Assembly (NCBI GenBank): GCA_017613535.1
Contig: JAGADO010000101.1
Location: 1-37,058, forward strand
Length of the DNA: 37,058 bases
Source: Clostridia bacterium
GTDB lineage: Bacteria; Bacillota; Clostridia; UBA1212; UBA1255
Direction: 5' to 3'
Below the pieces are notes generated by a model that saw only the letters and a list, made by a program, of their open reading frames with translations, had not been told where the DNA came from and searched no databases. Made by a program: the position numbers and the translations under genes. Shown piece after piece: positions 36,160-37,058 of the stretch (its first letter is position 1; every line of letters begins with the position of its first letter).

Positions 36160-37058
36160 TTTGATTTTTTCTGCCCGTCCGCTCCCGCGCCGAGCACGCG
36201 CACGTAAACGTCAACCATTTCTCTTCCGACCTTGTGGATCTCGCGCTCGCGGGCAACGTCGTATCCGGCTTCGGTCAGGTCCGGCAGCCTGCCCTCGAGA
36301 ATATCGCATATTTTTTCCTGAAAACCATCGATGGAATCAGCCATGTATGTGTTGACCCCGTCTTCCAGCCAGCCCTCAAACACCGGTATGTTCCTGACGA
36401 GCGTCCTCTGACCGCACGCGCAGGCTTCCATTGCCGGAATGCCTTCCGTTTCCTCATGCGTCGGGAACCAGTACAGATCCGCGCCGTTCAGCGCTTCCTT
36501 TATGCACGCAGGTTCGACATACCCGGGAAAAAACAGGTTTGGCAGCTTTGTTTTTACGGCTTTTCTGATCTTGCGCGGCACGATCGCGAGGTTCGTGTGG
36601 CCGAACCAGATGAACTTGTACTGAGGCAGTCTTTTTGCCATCTCCACGAAATCCAGTATGCCTTTGCGCTCAAGGAAAAGGCCGATCCCCACGACCACCT
36701 TGTCCTCCGCCGCAAAGCCGTACTTTTCTCTGAACCTTGCCCCGGCTTCGGCATCCCTGCAGAAGAACGACATATCGATCCCGTTCGATATTGCCGTAAT
36801 ATTTTTCAGCCCGTATCCTTCGAGCAGCCGTTTCGAGTACGGTGTTGGGGTAATTATCGCGTCGCCCAGCGAATAGCACTTGCATATCCATTTTTTGAAG
36901 AGCGGAGAGATCAGATTCGACAATATAAACGAATTTCTGAAGTCTTCCTCGGTGGAATGTGCGTGATAAACGACTTTTCCTCCCTTTTTATGCTCTTTTT
37001 TTGCGAGATGGTACGACCTGAGTCCGTAATGGTTGAGATGGATGATGTCGTGCGGCTC
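36156..37058 (-). CDS. GT4 glycosyltransferase, N terminus cut by window edge
   Basis: An open frame of at least 300 codons runs from the right edge of the window to a TGA at 36156. No start is visible, so the N terminus lies beyond 37058. The visible part includes HLNHYGLRSYH and HAHSTEEDFRNSF, then the GT-B C-terminal domain with TPTPYSKRLL, ISNGID, a nucleotide-sugar-binding region and the acidic EX7E motif (HEETEGIPAMEA). This pattern matches GT4 enzymes such as the diacylglycerol glucosyltransferases of Firmicutes, so membrane glycolipid synthesis is possible but unproven. It ends next to the rpmH promoter, where dnaA lies in many bacteria. Confidence 0.88.
   Translation of the reverse strand, partial: EPHDIIHLNHYGLRSYHLAKKEHKKGGKVVYHAHSTEEDFRNSFILSNLISPLFKKWICKCYSLGDAIITPTPYSKRLLEGYGLKNITAISNGIDMSFFCRDAEAGARFREKYGFAAEDKVVVGIGLFLERKGILDFVEMAKRLPQYKFIWFGHTNLAIVPRKIRKAVKTKLPNLFFPGYVEPACIKEALNGADLYWFPTHEETEGIPAMEACACGQRTLVRNIPVFEGWLEDGVNTYMADSIDGFQEKICDILEGRLPDLTEAGYDVAREREIHKVGREMVDVYVRVLGAGADGQKKSN

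Overview
The window looks like a chromosomal segment from a moderately high-GC member of the Clostridia (Gram-positive Firmicutes). The evidence is the conserved order rpmH-rnpA-yidD-yidC-jag-mnmE-mnmG-rsmG-parB/noc, typical of Firmicute origin-proximal DNA, together with clostridial families (DUF6062, Asp23-domain protein, formate-THF ligase) and a set of Spo0A-box-like sites suggesting a spore-forming lineage. No phage, insertion sequence, CRISPR array, tRNA or rRNA was seen. Coding density is very high and no gap between genes exceeds about 260 bases.

Left part, + strand (175-15454). A consensus sigma-A promoter at 95-123 leads into a tightly packed series: a ComEC-like metallo-beta-lactamase hydrolase, a membrane-anchored surface protein, a GNAT acetyltransferase and a polysaccharide deacetylase, several with ATGA overlaps. 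Next come a divergent SbcD/YhaO-like and SbcC/YhaN-like pair whose catalytic motifs are largely lost, glucose-6-phosphate isomerase, a MoxR ATPase / DUF58 / transglutaminase module, and a CotH-kinase lipoprotein. Much of this block faces the envelope; three of its proteins share Pro-Thr-Glu-rich spacers.

Middle part, - strand (15462-25376, read right to left). The operon radC-mreB-mreC-mreD-mrdA (cell elongation) is preceded by a promoter, a leader hairpin and a tandem array of 10-bp repeats. Upstream of it lie fhs (formate-THF ligase), an OGG1-type 8-oxoguanine glycosylase, a DUF6062 protein with duplicated Cys/His modules, and a P-loop/Asp23 fusion protein.

Right part, - strand (25411-37058). 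gyrA has its own sigma-A promoter. Upstream is a divergent ParB/Noc-family gene, preceded by four 10-bp-phased Spo0A-box-like sites and separated from the next operon by a strong terminator. The operon rpmH-rnpA-yidD-yidC-jag-mnmE-mnmG-rsmG starts from a consensus promoter at 36131-36159. A glycosyltransferase, cut by the window edge, occupies the place where dnaA often lies; dnaA, dnaN, parA and a recognisable oriC are not in the window.

The signals most worth following are the co-degenerate SbcCD-like pair, the two 10-bp-phased arrays upstream of parB and radC-mre, the divergent ParB-like CTP-binding motifs, and the uncharacterised P-loop/Asp23 + DUF6062 gene pair downstream of gyrA.
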